A DNA stretch of 64,000 bases from Haliea salexigens DSM 19537. GTDB lineage: Bacteria > Pseudomonadota > Gammaproteobacteria > Pseudomonadales > Halieaceae. How positions within the stretch are numbered: the stretch's first letter is position 1; each line of letters opens with the position of its first letter. The translations under genes and the position numbers were made by a program. The stretch spans positions 1 through 64,000 of the forward strand of contig NZ_AUHJ01000003.1 in the NCBI RefSeq assembly GCF_000423125.1, written 5' to 3'. The notes under the pieces are model-generated. The model was not told the DNA's origin and did not search any database. It saw nothing but the letters and a program-made list of their open reading frames with translations. Shown piece after piece: positions 45,917-54,623 of the stretch.

Positions 45917-47505
45917 TGTCCGGCCTCCTGCTGGTGCTCACTGTGATCCATCCCGCTATGATCCATCTCCTGATGATTCATACTTTCAAGATCACTGTGT
46001 TCCATGGCATCGGTTGGCTGGACATTGTCTGGATCCATGTCGGGAATATGCACTTGGCTAATCACGAAATTATTGTCTTCCCGGCGAATCTCCACATGGA
46101 TATTCATTCCAGAACCAAACCGGCTCATATCCACCGCTTCGTCGACCGTAAAGTCCATTACCATAGCCGGCCACTGCCAACCTTCGATGGCTGCATGCGC
46201 CAGAGTTACCATTCGATGCTCTGTCATCAGGCTTTCAACACGTGCACTTACCCAGACCGAGTCGGAACTTGCGGTTATCCGATCATCTGCATGGGCCATG
46301 CGCTTGAAGTCTGAGGTTTTGCTGGATTCGGAATCAATCAGGAACTGGGCAGACGTAACAATACGCTCACCGTCTTTTAAACCAGAAAGAATTTCCACCT
46401 TATCTTCACCAATTCTGCCTACCTTCACTGCGATGGACTTAAAACGCCCTTCACCTTTTGCCAATACCACTCTTGATTGGCTACCGGTACGAATCAGTGC
46501 TTCACGGGGAATGAGTAAAGTCTCCCGCGAGGGCTTGGTAACTATTGTCATTTGCGCAAACATGCCCGGCCTCAGGAATCTATCCGAGCTGTCAAAATGC
46601 ACCCTCACCTGAGCGGTACGCGTTTTGGCGTTCAGAGAGGGGTAAATATAATCAACATTTCCTTTCCACTCGCGACCGGGTAAATAATCCAGTCGCATGC
46701 GCACTGCATCACCCACTTGCACACTGGCCGCCTGCCGTTCGAATATTTCACCAATCACCCAGATATGCTCCAGTTGGCCTATGGCCATCATCTCCATACC
46801 CGGCTTAACAAACATCCCTTCCCGAGTGTTCAGATTATCCAATACCCCAGATTGAGGTGCAGTGATGGTAATGGTCTGACTAACCTTGCCGGATTTTTTT
46901 AGGCGATTGATTTCTGAATGAGGCACTTGCAAGGCCGATAGCCGCTCCATGGCAGCCGTGATTAGTGTTGGATTATTTCGTTTTAATGCCAGCAACAGTT
47001 CTTCCTGGGCATTGACCAAAGTCGGCGAATACAACGCATACAGCGGCTCACCCTGTATAACCGGATCACCCGCAGCTTTGACATGGAGTTTTTCAATCCA
47101 ACCCTCCACCCGTGGATGAATGTGAACTAGACGGTCTTCATCATATTGCACATAGCCCACGGTATTGACAGAGACGTCCAGCTGCCCCCGAGTGGCAGGC
47201 GCTGTACGTACGCCGAGGTTATTGACCACATCGGGAGAGATGGTGACCGTGCCAATCTCCTGATCGCCGCCCGCGTCTTCATACACTGGTATCAGATCCA
47301 TCCCCATAGGGGATTTACCCGGATTATCGCGCTTATAGTTGGGGTCCATCGGCGCGACCCAGTAGAGTGGTTTTTTCTCGGCAGCAACGTCATCACTGCC
47401 TGTGGTCTCTTTCATACGCCATAGGGCCGAGTAGTGCGAAAGGGTCGCTGTCGCAATCAACAAGGCAACTGTAATGAAAAAAGATTTATTCAATTGAATC
47501 TTCAT
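45913..47505 (-). CDS. cusB: CusB adaptor with C-terminal CusF domain
   Basis: The periplasmic adaptor of the CusCBA pump, 530 residues. The N-terminal heavy-metal site is YWVAPMDPNYKRDNPGKSPMGM. The lipoyl/barrel core and long hairpin follow. Residues about 417-476 form a CusF domain with ligands H437, W445, M448 and M450, at the same spacing as in free CusF (H-x8-W-x3-M-x2-M). A His/Met-rich tail (NHQEMDHSGMDHSEH) ends the chain. The fusion supplies the chaperone in the same polypeptide. Confidence 0.92.
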   Translation of the reverse strand: MKIQLNKSFFITVALLIATATLSHYSALWRMKETTGSDDVAAEKKPLYWVAPMDPNYKRDNPGKSPMGMDLIPVYEDAGGDQEIGTVTISPDVVNNLGVRTAPATRGQLDVSVNTVGYVQYDEDRLVHIHPRVEGWIEKLHVKAAGDPVIQGEPLYALYSPTLVNAQEELLLALKRNNPTLITAAMERLSALQVPHSEINRLKKSGKVSQTITITAPQSGVLDNLNTREGMFVKPGMEMMAIGQLEHIWVIGEIFERQAASVQVGDAVRMRLDYLPGREWKGNVDYIYPSLNAKTRTAQVRVHFDSSDRFLRPGMFAQMTIVTKPSRETLLIPREALIRTGSQSRVVLAKGEGRFKSIAVKVGRIGEDKVEILSGLKDGERIVTSAQFLIDSESSKTSDFKRMAHADDRITASSDSVWVSARVESLMTEHRMVTLAHAAIEGWQWPAMVMDFTVDEAVDMSRFGSGMNIHVEIRREDNNFVISQVHIPDMDPDNVQPTDAMEHSDLESMNHQEMDHSGMDHSEHQQEAGQ

Positions 47506-48839
47506 GGGGTTAATCCTTCAGCGTGTTCTCTGCTGGTGGCGGGAAACGGTTCTGAACCATTTTTGGACAAGAGGTAATTCAACTCGGCAATCATCTTCAG
47601 CCGATCAATCCTGATCGTTAAAAAGTCGATCTTGGCATTTAACTCAGCAATGCGGGCGCGCACCGCTTCGGCAAAGTCGCCGTCGTCGTTGTTGTAGGCG
47701 GCCAGGGCAGCTTCGGCCTGCTCTGACATTTGCGGCAATAACTGCCCGGCGTAGAGCGCGCGACGATCATTCAGACGCTGTAGCTGGACCAAGGCCGTAT
47801 CCAGGTCCGCCATCAGCTTTCGCGCCATCAGTAACTTGTCAGTTTTCAAGGTCTCGGCCCGAGAAGTGGCCGCACTGACGTCTTTATCCTGTCGCTTGCC
47901 GGTGAAAAGCGGCAGGTCAAAGGTCACACCGACAGAGAACAAATCAGCGCGGTCGCGACCCATGGGATCATCGTCCCTATAGCCGTATTGGGCGGAAAGA
48001 CCCCACTCAGGTTTATATTTCTGGCGCGCTAATTCGACCCCGGTCTCCATGGCATCAATACGCTGATCAAGTGCCAGCAAGAGTGGGTGCCGATTGACCT
48101 GTTCATAGAGCCAACGATCACTATCCGGCTGACCTCCCACCGACGTCGGCTCATCACCGTACTGACTGGGCACAAGCTGCGCTAACGGCAGACGGGCGCG
48201 ACCGCCGACCCACTCGGATAAACGCTGTTGGGCTGACTCCGACTGTTGCCGCAGCACCGTCAAACGATCGTCCAACCGAGTAAGCTCCAATTGGGCCCGG
48301 ATAATATCCTGCTGGCGGGCACGTCCCAGTGCCGACGAATAGCTCGCTTTGGTTGCATCTACCAAATGTTCAAACAACGAGCGATCCCGCTCAATCAATC
48401 GAATGCTCTCCTGGGCCCTGAATGCTTCCAGCCACAGCTGCGAGACAGTAGCCGCTACCTTGGCCTGGCGATTCTGCCTGAGCAATGGCTCCTGTTCCGC
48501 CAACTCCTGTTTCTGACGGCTGGACAGCGCCAGACTATCGCCGCGAGGAAACATCTGACTAACACCTACAGTGAGCTGCGTCATAGGCTCCTGGTTGATA
48601 TCGAAGCTATCGGTAGGAAAGTTAGCCGCCATCAGGCTGACCTTGGGGTCTGGCAGCGTCGATGCTGAAATTGATTCGCTGGTCAAAGCGTCTTCGCGAT
48701 GCCGGCTACCGTTCAGCCAGGGATCCGTGGCAATGGCATGGGCGATGGCCTCATCCAGACTCAACGTATTAGCCGGGCTCTGCGCAAATACAGGAAGCCC
48801 CACCAGCAAAAACAATAAAAATACCCATTGAATGTTCAT
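47502..48839 (-). CDS. cusC: Outer-membrane channel CusC/TolC type
   Basis: An outer-membrane efflux protein of 445 residues. It has a signal peptide (VFLLFLLVGLPVFAQS) and the paired coiled coils of the TolC family. LSLDEAIAHAIATDPWL opens the first repeat and ELTRLDDRLTVLRQQ closes one. It completes the CusCBA path across the envelope. It overlaps cusB by 4 bases and follows the DUF411 gene by 11 bases. Confidence 0.88.
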   Translation of the reverse strand: MNIQWVFLLFLLVGLPVFAQSPANTLSLDEAIAHAIATDPWLNGSRHREDALTSESISASTLPDPKVSLMAANFPTDSFDINQEPMTQLTVGVSQMFPRGDSLALSSRQKQELAEQEPLLRQNRQAKVAATVSQLWLEAFRAQESIRLIERDRSLFEHLVDATKASYSSALGRARQQDIIRAQLELTRLDDRLTVLRQQSESAQQRLSEWVGGRARLPLAQLVPSQYGDEPTSVGGQPDSDRWLYEQVNRHPLLLALDQRIDAMETGVELARQKYKPEWGLSAQYGYRDDDPMGRDRADLFSVGVTFDLPLFTGKRQDKDVSAATSRAETLKTDKLLMARKLMADLDTALVQLQRLNDRRALYAGQLLPQMSEQAEAALAAYNNDDGDFAEAVRARIAELNAKIDFLTIRIDRLKMIAELNYLLSKNGSEPFPATSREHAEGLTP

Positions 48840-48850
48840 CGTTATATGTC

Positions 48851-49351
48851 CTATTGCTGATCGCGACTATTCACAGATGCAAACACGTCAGCCGAACCGT
48901 CTTTTTTAAGCAGCCATACCTTGTAAGGCGTAAACCTGTCACCCATCTCCATACCCGGGCTGCCTGCCGGCATGCCAGGCACACTAAGGCCGATGGCGTC
49001 ATCGGGAGGGTTTTCCAGAAACTGCTGAACAAAGCGCGCAGGGATATGGCCTTCGAACACATAACCGTTACTCGTCACTGCTGTATGGCAGGACTGGAAC
49101 TCAGGTGCTATGCCATAGTCATTTTTAATGCGATTCAAGTCCGACGGGTGGTGGGTTTTTGTGTCAAAACCAACATCTTCCATATGGTGAACCCATTGCT
49201 GGCAGCATTGACAGGTGCGGCTTTTATAAACATCCAACGTGGCAATCGTTGCGCTTTTAGTTGCGTGATTTTCGCTTTCTGAACAAGCGGTAAGAAATAA
49301 CAGGAATACGATCAGCGCCGGAAAGCGCAGATAGGTATGTAACGGCTTCAT
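48851..49351 (-). CDS. DUF411-family copper-binding lipoprotein
   Basis: About 166 residues. The signal ends in a lipobox (FLTACSE). The DUF411 core has CQCC and the conserved SCHTA, HIPARFVQQFLE, GLSVPGMPAGSPGMEMG. Members bind copper in the periplasm and often accompany Cus/Cop genes. The start at 49351 follows GGGAG; the frame begins four codons earlier. It is the first gene of the cus run. Confidence 0.85.
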   Translation of the reverse strand: MKPLHTYLRFPALIVFLLFLTACSESENHATKSATIATLDVYKSRTCQCCQQWVHHMEDVGFDTKTHHPSDLNRIKNDYGIAPEFQSCHTAVTSNGYVFEGHIPARFVQQFLENPPDDAIGLSVPGMPAGSPGMEMGDRFTPYKVWLLKKDGSADVFASVNSRDQQ

Positions 49352-49452
49352 GATGACTCCCAATCAAGAGTTGCAGTGAACGCGCTCGTAGCGATGGCGC
49401 GTTTTAAACATACGTTATGGGAGTTTTGATCTCCCGCTTATCGAGTCGTCAG

Positions 49453-49471
49453 ACGCCTGAATTTCAGGCGT
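49453..49471. repeat. Perfect inverted repeat between CopL-like copy 2 and DUF411
   Basis: ACGCCTGAATTTCAGGCGT is a 19-base palindrome (9-base arms, one centre base). It lies 13 bases beyond the CopL-like stop and 100 bases ahead of the DUF411 start. It could be an operator for the cus promoter or a terminator; no T run follows. Confidence 0.55.
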
Positions 49472-49483
49472 ACCAACCCTACT

Positions 49484-49864
49484 TCAGCGGGAAATGGGGG
49501 GGCGAAACAGCGAGGAAGCTGCTTGGGAGAGGAAGGAAACCGAATACGCTGTATTGAGGGTTTGAGAAAACTGAACGGAAAACGGCGACAGTGTACTCAC
49601 CACCGCAACGCTTGCAGAGATGCAATCCAACTGAGAGCAGTGATCCTGGCTGCAACAATCAGCGGCATCAGCCGTAAGGGCATTATTGATCTGGATATTG
49701 TTTGCCTTGGTATGGCTTCCATGATCCATTGCCCCCGTCATTACTGGAACATCGGGTTCGTGACTCATCTTGTGGCAGGGCAATTTCGCAGCAGCAAACG
49801 ACTGGCTGGTGAAAGCCAGTAACGCGAAGATTGCCATGTAAAATCTGAATCTGCTAAGCCACAT
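49484..49864 (-). CDS. CopL-like secreted Cys/His-rich protein, copy 2
   Basis: About 126 residues with a signal peptide (YMAIFALLAFTSQSFAAA). The mature part has KLPCHKMSHEPDV, HGSHTK and CCSQDHCSQLDC, then ends LFRPPISR. The RPP end and Cys/His motifs fit CopL-type copper proteins. The start at 49864 (MWLSRFRFYM) is preferred; the frame begins with TTG three codons earlier. It lies upstream of the cus run and has its own possible FNR/ANR box. Confidence 0.68.
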   Translation of the reverse strand: MWLSRFRFYMAIFALLAFTSQSFAAAKLPCHKMSHEPDVPVMTGAMDHGSHTKANNIQINNALTADAADCCSQDHCSQLDCISASVAVVSTLSPFSVQFSQTLNTAYSVSFLSQAASSLFRPPISR

Positions 49865-49940
49865 AATCTGCAAATGGTTATATTAACCTTAGGAAAGATA
49901 CCTTATTCTCTCGAAAGTTCAAACATAGCGCCCTTGATGA

Positions 49941-49954
49941 TTGACATAGATCAA
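49941..49954 (-). promoter_or_regulatory. FNR/ANR-type box upstream of CopL-like copy 2
   Basis: TTGACATAGATCAA again fits TTGAY-N4-ATCAA. Its centre lies about 84 bases ahead of the ATG at 49864. No good -10 is found at the class II distance, so support is weaker than for copy 1. It could also serve the plus-strand gene at 50101. Confidence 0.5.
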
Positions 49955-50100
49955 TCAACGGATTGTTCCATTAAGCGCCAGAACTGCAAATATTGACTTG
50001 AGGCCCACCCCGTCAGGATTGAGTGGCTGAGCTAAGTTTTTTTGTTCAACGGCGCTATACTTATATCCGGACTGGAGTAACCCGCAGATGGAGTCTGCCG

Positions 50101-50310
50101 ATGAATACTGTCAACCACATTGCCAATATCCTCAGAGCCAGTGCTGCTTTGCTCGTAACCGCTTTGGGCATTCTATTCAGCGCCGATGACGACGAAAGCG
50201 AAGACCGCCCCTTAGGAGATGGCTCAGACCGATTTGGGGATCACAATTTTCGTACCGGACGTATGGACTCTGGAGCTGATCCAGATGGCTGGTATGAGGA
50301 GGACTTGTAA
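50101..50310 (+). CDS. 69-residue acidic membrane protein
   Basis: A plus-strand gene in an otherwise minus-strand region. It has one N-terminal helix (ILRASAALLVTALGILFSA), then a very acidic tail (DDDESEDRPLGDGSD). The start at 50101 has TGGAG upstream; a longer frame to 50023 lacks support. It ends 8 bases before the TraG-type gene, convergent with it. No family is recognised. It may be an ICE-linked small protein. Confidence 0.6.
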   Translation: MNTVNHIANILRASAALLVTALGILFSADDDESEDRPLGDGSDRFGDHNFRTGRMDSGADPDGWYEEDL

Positions 50311-50317
50311 CAGCTCC

Positions 50318-51886
50318 CTATTTCTTTTTCATCCCTTTTGAGACGGCCATTTTACCCAAACTGCCGCCCTGCCTTCCTGCATCATCAGCAGGCCTTGCGA
50401 GCGGGGAAGTAGCTGCAGTGATAGAGCGCCCTATATTCACCCCCGCCCACGCCATCATCCCACTCCACAGCAGCGGCAATCCCAGGTAGAGGCTGGTTGT
50501 GATCATATTCAACAGCATGCGCTTGGCATCGTGTTCACCAGGGTTGGCAAAGATCTGCAGGAAGACATTGACGTCCGGGTACATGGACAGAATCAGGTTC
50601 TGATCCACCCACATGGCCAGGTACCAGAGCACTGTCCAGAACTTGATGGTGAAGATGGCCATGCCACCGACCACCATCATGGCAATGGAGTAGCGGGACA
50701 AAACCACCACCAGTGGCAGCAGGGCATAGATGCCCAGCAGCATAATGGCCTGGACCATGGGCAATGACTGCAACACGGCGGTCATGGTGACGGAAAACAG
50801 GGCCGATGCGGTGACCACACCACCGGTCGCCAGGCCGCCTTTGACGATGGATCCAGCGGTGTTGACCAATCCTGCCCCAGATGCATTATTGGCGATCAGA
50901 TCATTGCTCGACCAGGAGGGGGGCGCATTGGTGAGAACCGTTTTGGCGACGGCGTCGTTTTGCTGCTCGCTGGCCAGTGCCGGCGCGATAGCGACCACCA
51001 GACCGGAGAAGCCGGCCGATGTGGCATCTGCCTCATTGATCAGTTTCTCCCGCAAGCCGATGGCCCCATCTTCCCACCACTGTTTGCAGTAGGGTTTGCC
51101 CCAGGCTGGCGGAGTCGTCGGATCGTATTCCGTATCCCTGGCCGCGTTGTAAGCCCAATCGGTGATTTGATTGGCCGGGCGCAGAGTATCGTAATAGCCG
51201 GCGGTATCCCGATAGACGTGTGAGCCCATCCAGTCGGGGTCATCGGCGCCATAGGTGGTGATAATGCCATTGATGGCCGCTGTGTTTGGTCGTTCAGTCT
51301 GGTATTTGGAACGGGCCGGAATATAGCACTGGCTGAAGAAATCACTCACCTCCTGCCGGAGTCGCGGATCGGCAATGGTGGCCAGGTGTGCTTGTTGCTC
51401 GAAGGTGCGCATATCTGCCACGGTTGGCAGGCCTTCGACAATGGCATGATTCAGGCCGGAGCTGAGGGCGATCACGCCGTACCACCAGACGGGAACATTG
51501 ACGGTTGCGGCAGAACCCGTGAATCCGGTCGAACCATAGGTGCTCTGTGGGGCAGCGACGGTCGCGGTTGTTGGCGCTGGATTCAGCAAGGTCGGCGGCG
51601 GCGAGTAGGACAAGGTACCGGCATTGAGTGGCGTGAGGGCAGCGGGTTGCCCGGCCAGCACGACTACCAACAGCGCAATGAACAGCTCGATCTCCATCCG
51701 CCGCAGTGAGAGGCCGCTGGCATGGCCCACCTCACCGCCCTGCGCCGGTTCGCGCCAGTTGTCGATCAGGATGCCCAGAAACGGGAGATAGACGATGCCG
51801 GTACTGACCAGCACATCCCACAGAATGCCGTAGAAGGTCCAGCCGAAAAGGGAAGTAAAGAGTTCCAGATAGCTATCGACACTCAT
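50318..51886 (-). CDS. TraG N-terminal-domain conjugation protein
   Basis: A 522-residue inner-membrane protein with several helices, ending in a helix-rich segment (VQAIMLLGIYALLPLVVVLS) and a glycine-rich tail. It matches the TraG_N family of GI-type ICEs, needed for pilus assembly or mating-pair stabilisation. GGAGCAGGG precedes the ATG. It is the last gene of the conjugation run; a small gene lies between it and the TIGR03755 gene. Confidence 0.85.
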   Translation of the reverse strand: MSVDSYLELFTSLFGWTFYGILWDVLVSTGIVYLPFLGILIDNWREPAQGGEVGHASGLSLRRMEIELFIALLVVVLAGQPAALTPLNAGTLSYSPPPTLLNPAPTTATVAAPQSTYGSTGFTGSAATVNVPVWWYGVIALSSGLNHAIVEGLPTVADMRTFEQQAHLATIADPRLRQEVSDFFSQCYIPARSKYQTERPNTAAINGIITTYGADDPDWMGSHVYRDTAGYYDTLRPANQITDWAYNAARDTEYDPTTPPAWGKPYCKQWWEDGAIGLREKLINEADATSAGFSGLVVAIAPALASEQQNDAVAKTVLTNAPPSWSSNDLIANNASGAGLVNTAGSIVKGGLATGGVVTASALFSVTMTAVLQSLPMVQAIMLLGIYALLPLVVVLSRYSIAMMVVGGMAIFTIKFWTVLWYLAMWVDQNLILSMYPDVNVFLQIFANPGEHDAKRMLLNMITTSLYLGLPLLWSGMMAWAGVNIGRSITAATSPLARPADDAGRQGGSLGKMAVSKGMKKK

Positions 51887-51902
51887 TGCCCTGCTCCAAT
51901 GA

Positions 51903-52271
51903 TCAAGCTCTAACCATCAAGCCAATGGCATTGACCAATACACCCTGCCCTAACACCAGTTCGAGCAAAACCAGCCAGGTGACGGCGCGCCAGCGTAATC
52001 CTGTTAGTCGGGTTGCTTTGGCCCGGCTCAGGATCTCCGCCTCAGCCAGCCAGGCAACCAGATGATTCCAGCCAAAGGCAATGACGGCGATCACTGTCCA
52101 GCGCATGGCTGTTAGTGTCGTCCGCCAGGTATCGATGCATTGTTGGACGGATTGCACGGAATCCGTTTGTAATCGATGCATCAGGAGATACCCCACCAGT
52201 CCCGTCAGCAACACAGCCATGGTGGTGAATAGCAGAAAGTTTTTTCGCCGTGATCGGAGGTTATTGAACAC
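51903..52271 (-). CDS. Small ICE membrane protein
   Basis: A 122-residue protein with about three hydrophobic segments (FLLFTTMAVLLTGLVGYLL, AMRWTVIAVIAFGWNHLVAW, VTWLVLLELVLGQGVLVNAI). The GTG at 52271 is preferred, with GAGGTG just upstream. A longer frame to 52526 is the out-of-phase copy of the neighbour. It overlaps the TIGR03755 stop by 11 bases. Its role in conjugation is unknown. Confidence 0.65.
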   Translation of the reverse strand: MFNNLRSRRKNFLLFTTMAVLLTGLVGYLLMHRLQTDSVQSVQQCIDTWRTTLTAMRWTVIAVIAFGWNHLVAWLAEAEILSRAKATRLTGLRWRAVTWLVLLELVLGQGVLVNAIGLMVRA

Positions 52272-53601
52272 GCCCACCTCGCAACGGATTGGGATCCAGG
52301 GTCGGCACTTCCGGTACCGTAAGTGAACTCTGCCGTTTGGCAGCCGCTCGCTCCAGTAATGTGGCAACGGTGTCGGAGACCACTTCCTTGCGCACACGGG
52401 TTTCAAACAGCAGGTTTTCGATTTCTCTATCGAGCTCGGCGATGGAGTTGTCCGCATGTTCGCGGGCGACTTCGGTGGCGTAAACCTCAGGGACCTGCCG
52501 CCCCGACAGCAGCAGACGCCGGGCATACAGGGCTTTTTCGACCGTGCGCGCGGTGCTGATTTCGGAGACCAGGCGGCCCATGATCAGACTCTGCTCTGAG
52601 GCCGGCATCTCGCGGATCGCTTCGATCACTTGGCGAGTGATGGCCACGCCGGGGGCGGTGATCTGCTCCAGGTTAGTCAGAGTGGGTGGTGTCGCGCCAC
52701 TGACCAGGTTCTGGATCTCGGTGGTGACGGTGGCGGACTCCTGATAGAGCTTCGGCAGCAGACCCGTACCGGGAATGCTGTCTTTGCGGCAGGTATCGCA
52801 GGTAGTGACGATGTTCTCGCCCACCACATCCACGGTCCAGTCCCGGGCTTCGCCGGGCGTGCTCCAGATTTCCGACAGGCGCGTTGCCGATGCGGCCGGT
52901 ACCGGACTGGTGTCGGTCACGGTGCGATTCATATTGATGTTGTAACCGGCCTCGACGATGTCGCCGGTGAACTCCAGAACTGGCTGGCCAGTTCCTCCGG
53001 CCTGCCCACCGATCCAGGGCACACCATTGTCACCGTTAGAGGATTCCACCGTGTCTTTGGCAGTGACGGCATCATTGCCGCCGATACCCATTTGCACCTT
53101 CCAATCGTTACCTTTGGACAAGGTGATCAGATCGGCATAGGGGTTCTTGCCCTGGGCGATTTCCGTCTCCATCTGCTCGCAGGACTTGGTCGCCAGCTGC
53201 ATGGTTTCTTCGGCCTTGATCAGGGCATTCTGGAAGAGATCGTACAGGCCGGGGTTGGCTCGCTGCAGAATGAGTGCGGGTAACGACGCTATGGCGCTGG
53301 TGGCCGCTGCCGTCATGGCGTTCATCATGTTGTCGACGCCGGAGCCGATGTCGTTCAGGGTATTGGTGACCGCCGCCACCGGATCGAACTTGCCGCAGCT
53401 GTAGCCGAGTCCCAGTTGGGCAGAGCCTCCCAACGTCGTGGAGACCACGGCGGGGTTCGCCGGTACCGAGACCGGTTCAGCGCCACCGATCTCGTAATAC
53501 CACAGCCCATCTTCCGTGGGCGCCTGAGCGGCATAGCTGTCGGGGACAATAGCGACGGCCAAAGCGATCAGCAGACAGTGAATAGGGTTGTGTTTGATCA
53601 T
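52261..53601 (-). CDS. ICE conjugation protein, TIGR03755 type (PFL_4711-like)
   Basis: A 446-residue exported protein. The signal peptide ends at SYAAQ. Conserved pieces include GYSCGKFDPVAAVTNTLNDIG and a cysteine pair TTCDTCRKDSI. It matches the TIGR03755 family that sits between the TraU-like and TraG_N genes in GI-type ICEs. It overlaps the upstream gene by 4 bases. Its role is in the mating-pair apparatus, the details unknown. Confidence 0.85.
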   Translation of the reverse strand: MIKHNPIHCLLIALAVAIVPDSYAAQAPTEDGLWYYEIGGAEPVSVPANPAVVSTTLGGSAQLGLGYSCGKFDPVAAVTNTLNDIGSGVDNMMNAMTAAATSAIASLPALILQRANPGLYDLFQNALIKAEETMQLATKSCEQMETEIAQGKNPYADLITLSKGNDWKVQMGIGGNDAVTAKDTVESSNGDNGVPWIGGQAGGTGQPVLEFTGDIVEAGYNINMNRTVTDTSPVPAASATRLSEIWSTPGEARDWTVDVVGENIVTTCDTCRKDSIPGTGLLPKLYQESATVTTEIQNLVSGATPPTLTNLEQITAPGVAITRQVIEAIREMPASEQSLIMGRLVSEISTARTVEKALYARRLLLSGRQVPEVYATEVAREHADNSIAELDREIENLLFETRVRKEVVSDTVATLLERAAAKRQSSLTVPEVPTLDPNPLRGGRVQ

Positions 53602-54623
53602 GGCGGGTAATCGATCCAGTTGATGTCGAACAGAAAAAACTGGCCTTCTTTTTCACAGCACTGATAAGGCCTCCACAGGTTCCAGGCGTAATCACCCTCC
53701 TCGTCCACGCGGCCACCACCCCAACCATTGGCGCTGGCGAGATCGTTCGTGCCAAAAACAGCGCAGCTTGATTCTGCTTTGGGCAGCAACATCTGCCACT
53801 CACCAGTGGCGGGATCGTCTTCAACCAATGGACCCGGCGACCAAATCCGCTGGTCGGAGCTGGAAGACGGTTCGATCTGATCGTAAATGTGCGGCTGACC
53901 GTTTCGGGTCACGATATCCCCGGCTCGCTGCGCATTGATCGCCGCGGCCTTGGGCTCCTCTGCCTGTGTGGTCCAGCCTGTTCTGGGATAGACACCACCC
54001 CAGGTCTGCAGAGGCCAGGTGCCGATTTCCCGCATGCCGGGTATCAGACTCGCTGGATAGAACATCTCCGGGATTTCCATCCGCCAGGAGAGTGCATCCA
54101 GGCTCGACATGAAATAGGGATAAAAGGAGGTGGTTTCCGATTCACACAAATAGCCGGTACCCGCCAGGACACCTGACAGCGAACCTAAAGGATGGCCGAT
54201 GACATCGGTCTCCCGAAAGATCAGATTACGGTGGTCCTTGTTGCCCTGCCCACCTTCCGTTCGATTCCCGGCGCTCTCGATGGGCACGGCCAGCAAGCTG
54301 CCGAGCAGTCCTGTCGCGGCGGAACTTTGAGCGGCCCCAAGAATACTGCGGATCTCTGTCCAGGGATTGCTACCGAGTTCGTTGTAACTGCTCACCACCG
54401 CATCCGGCTGGTAATGGCCAACTTTGATTGAGGTCTCGACATCGCATTCGTAAATGGAACAGCGCAGCCAAAAGCACATCCCCACCGGCATCCAGCGCAT
54501 ACAGCTGAGTGCGGCACTCGTGGTCTGGGAAACGATTTCCGTGGTGGAGATGGTTCCAGCATTGCTAATAAGGGGCATCCACATCAGCAGGATGAATCCA
54601 CAACGGCGGATAGCGCACATCAT
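53598..54623 (-). CDS. ICE TraU-like protein, TIGR03756 type
   Basis: A 341-residue secreted protein. The signal peptide ends near SNAGTI. It is rich in cysteine in the mature part (ALSCMRW, GMCFWLRCSIYEC, QCCEKEG), as TraU proteins are. It is part of the F/GI-type mating-pair system. The start at 54623 overlaps the TIGR03757 stop (ATGATG cluster). A frame to 54647 is possible but not better. Confidence 0.85.
   Translation of the reverse strand: MMCAIRRCGFILLMWMPLISNAGTISTTEIVSQTTSAALSCMRWMPVGMCFWLRCSIYECDVETSIKVGHYQPDAVVSSYNELGSNPWTEIRSILGAAQSSAATGLLGSLLAVPIESAGNRTEGGQGNKDHRNLIFRETDVIGHPLGSLSGVLAGTGYLCESETTSFYPYFMSSLDALSWRMEIPEMFYPASLIPGMREIGTWPLQTWGGVYPRTGWTTQAEEPKAAAINAQRAGDIVTRNGQPHIYDQIEPSSSSDQRIWSPGPLVEDDPATGEWQMLLPKAESSCAVFGTNDLASANGWGGGRVDEEGDYAWNLWRPYQCCEKEGQFFLFDINWIDYPP

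Noticed and set aside
51903-52526. 207-residue protein starting at 52526
   Set aside because: The first 85 codons are the out-of-phase copy of the TIGR03755 gene; the start at 52271 is supported.
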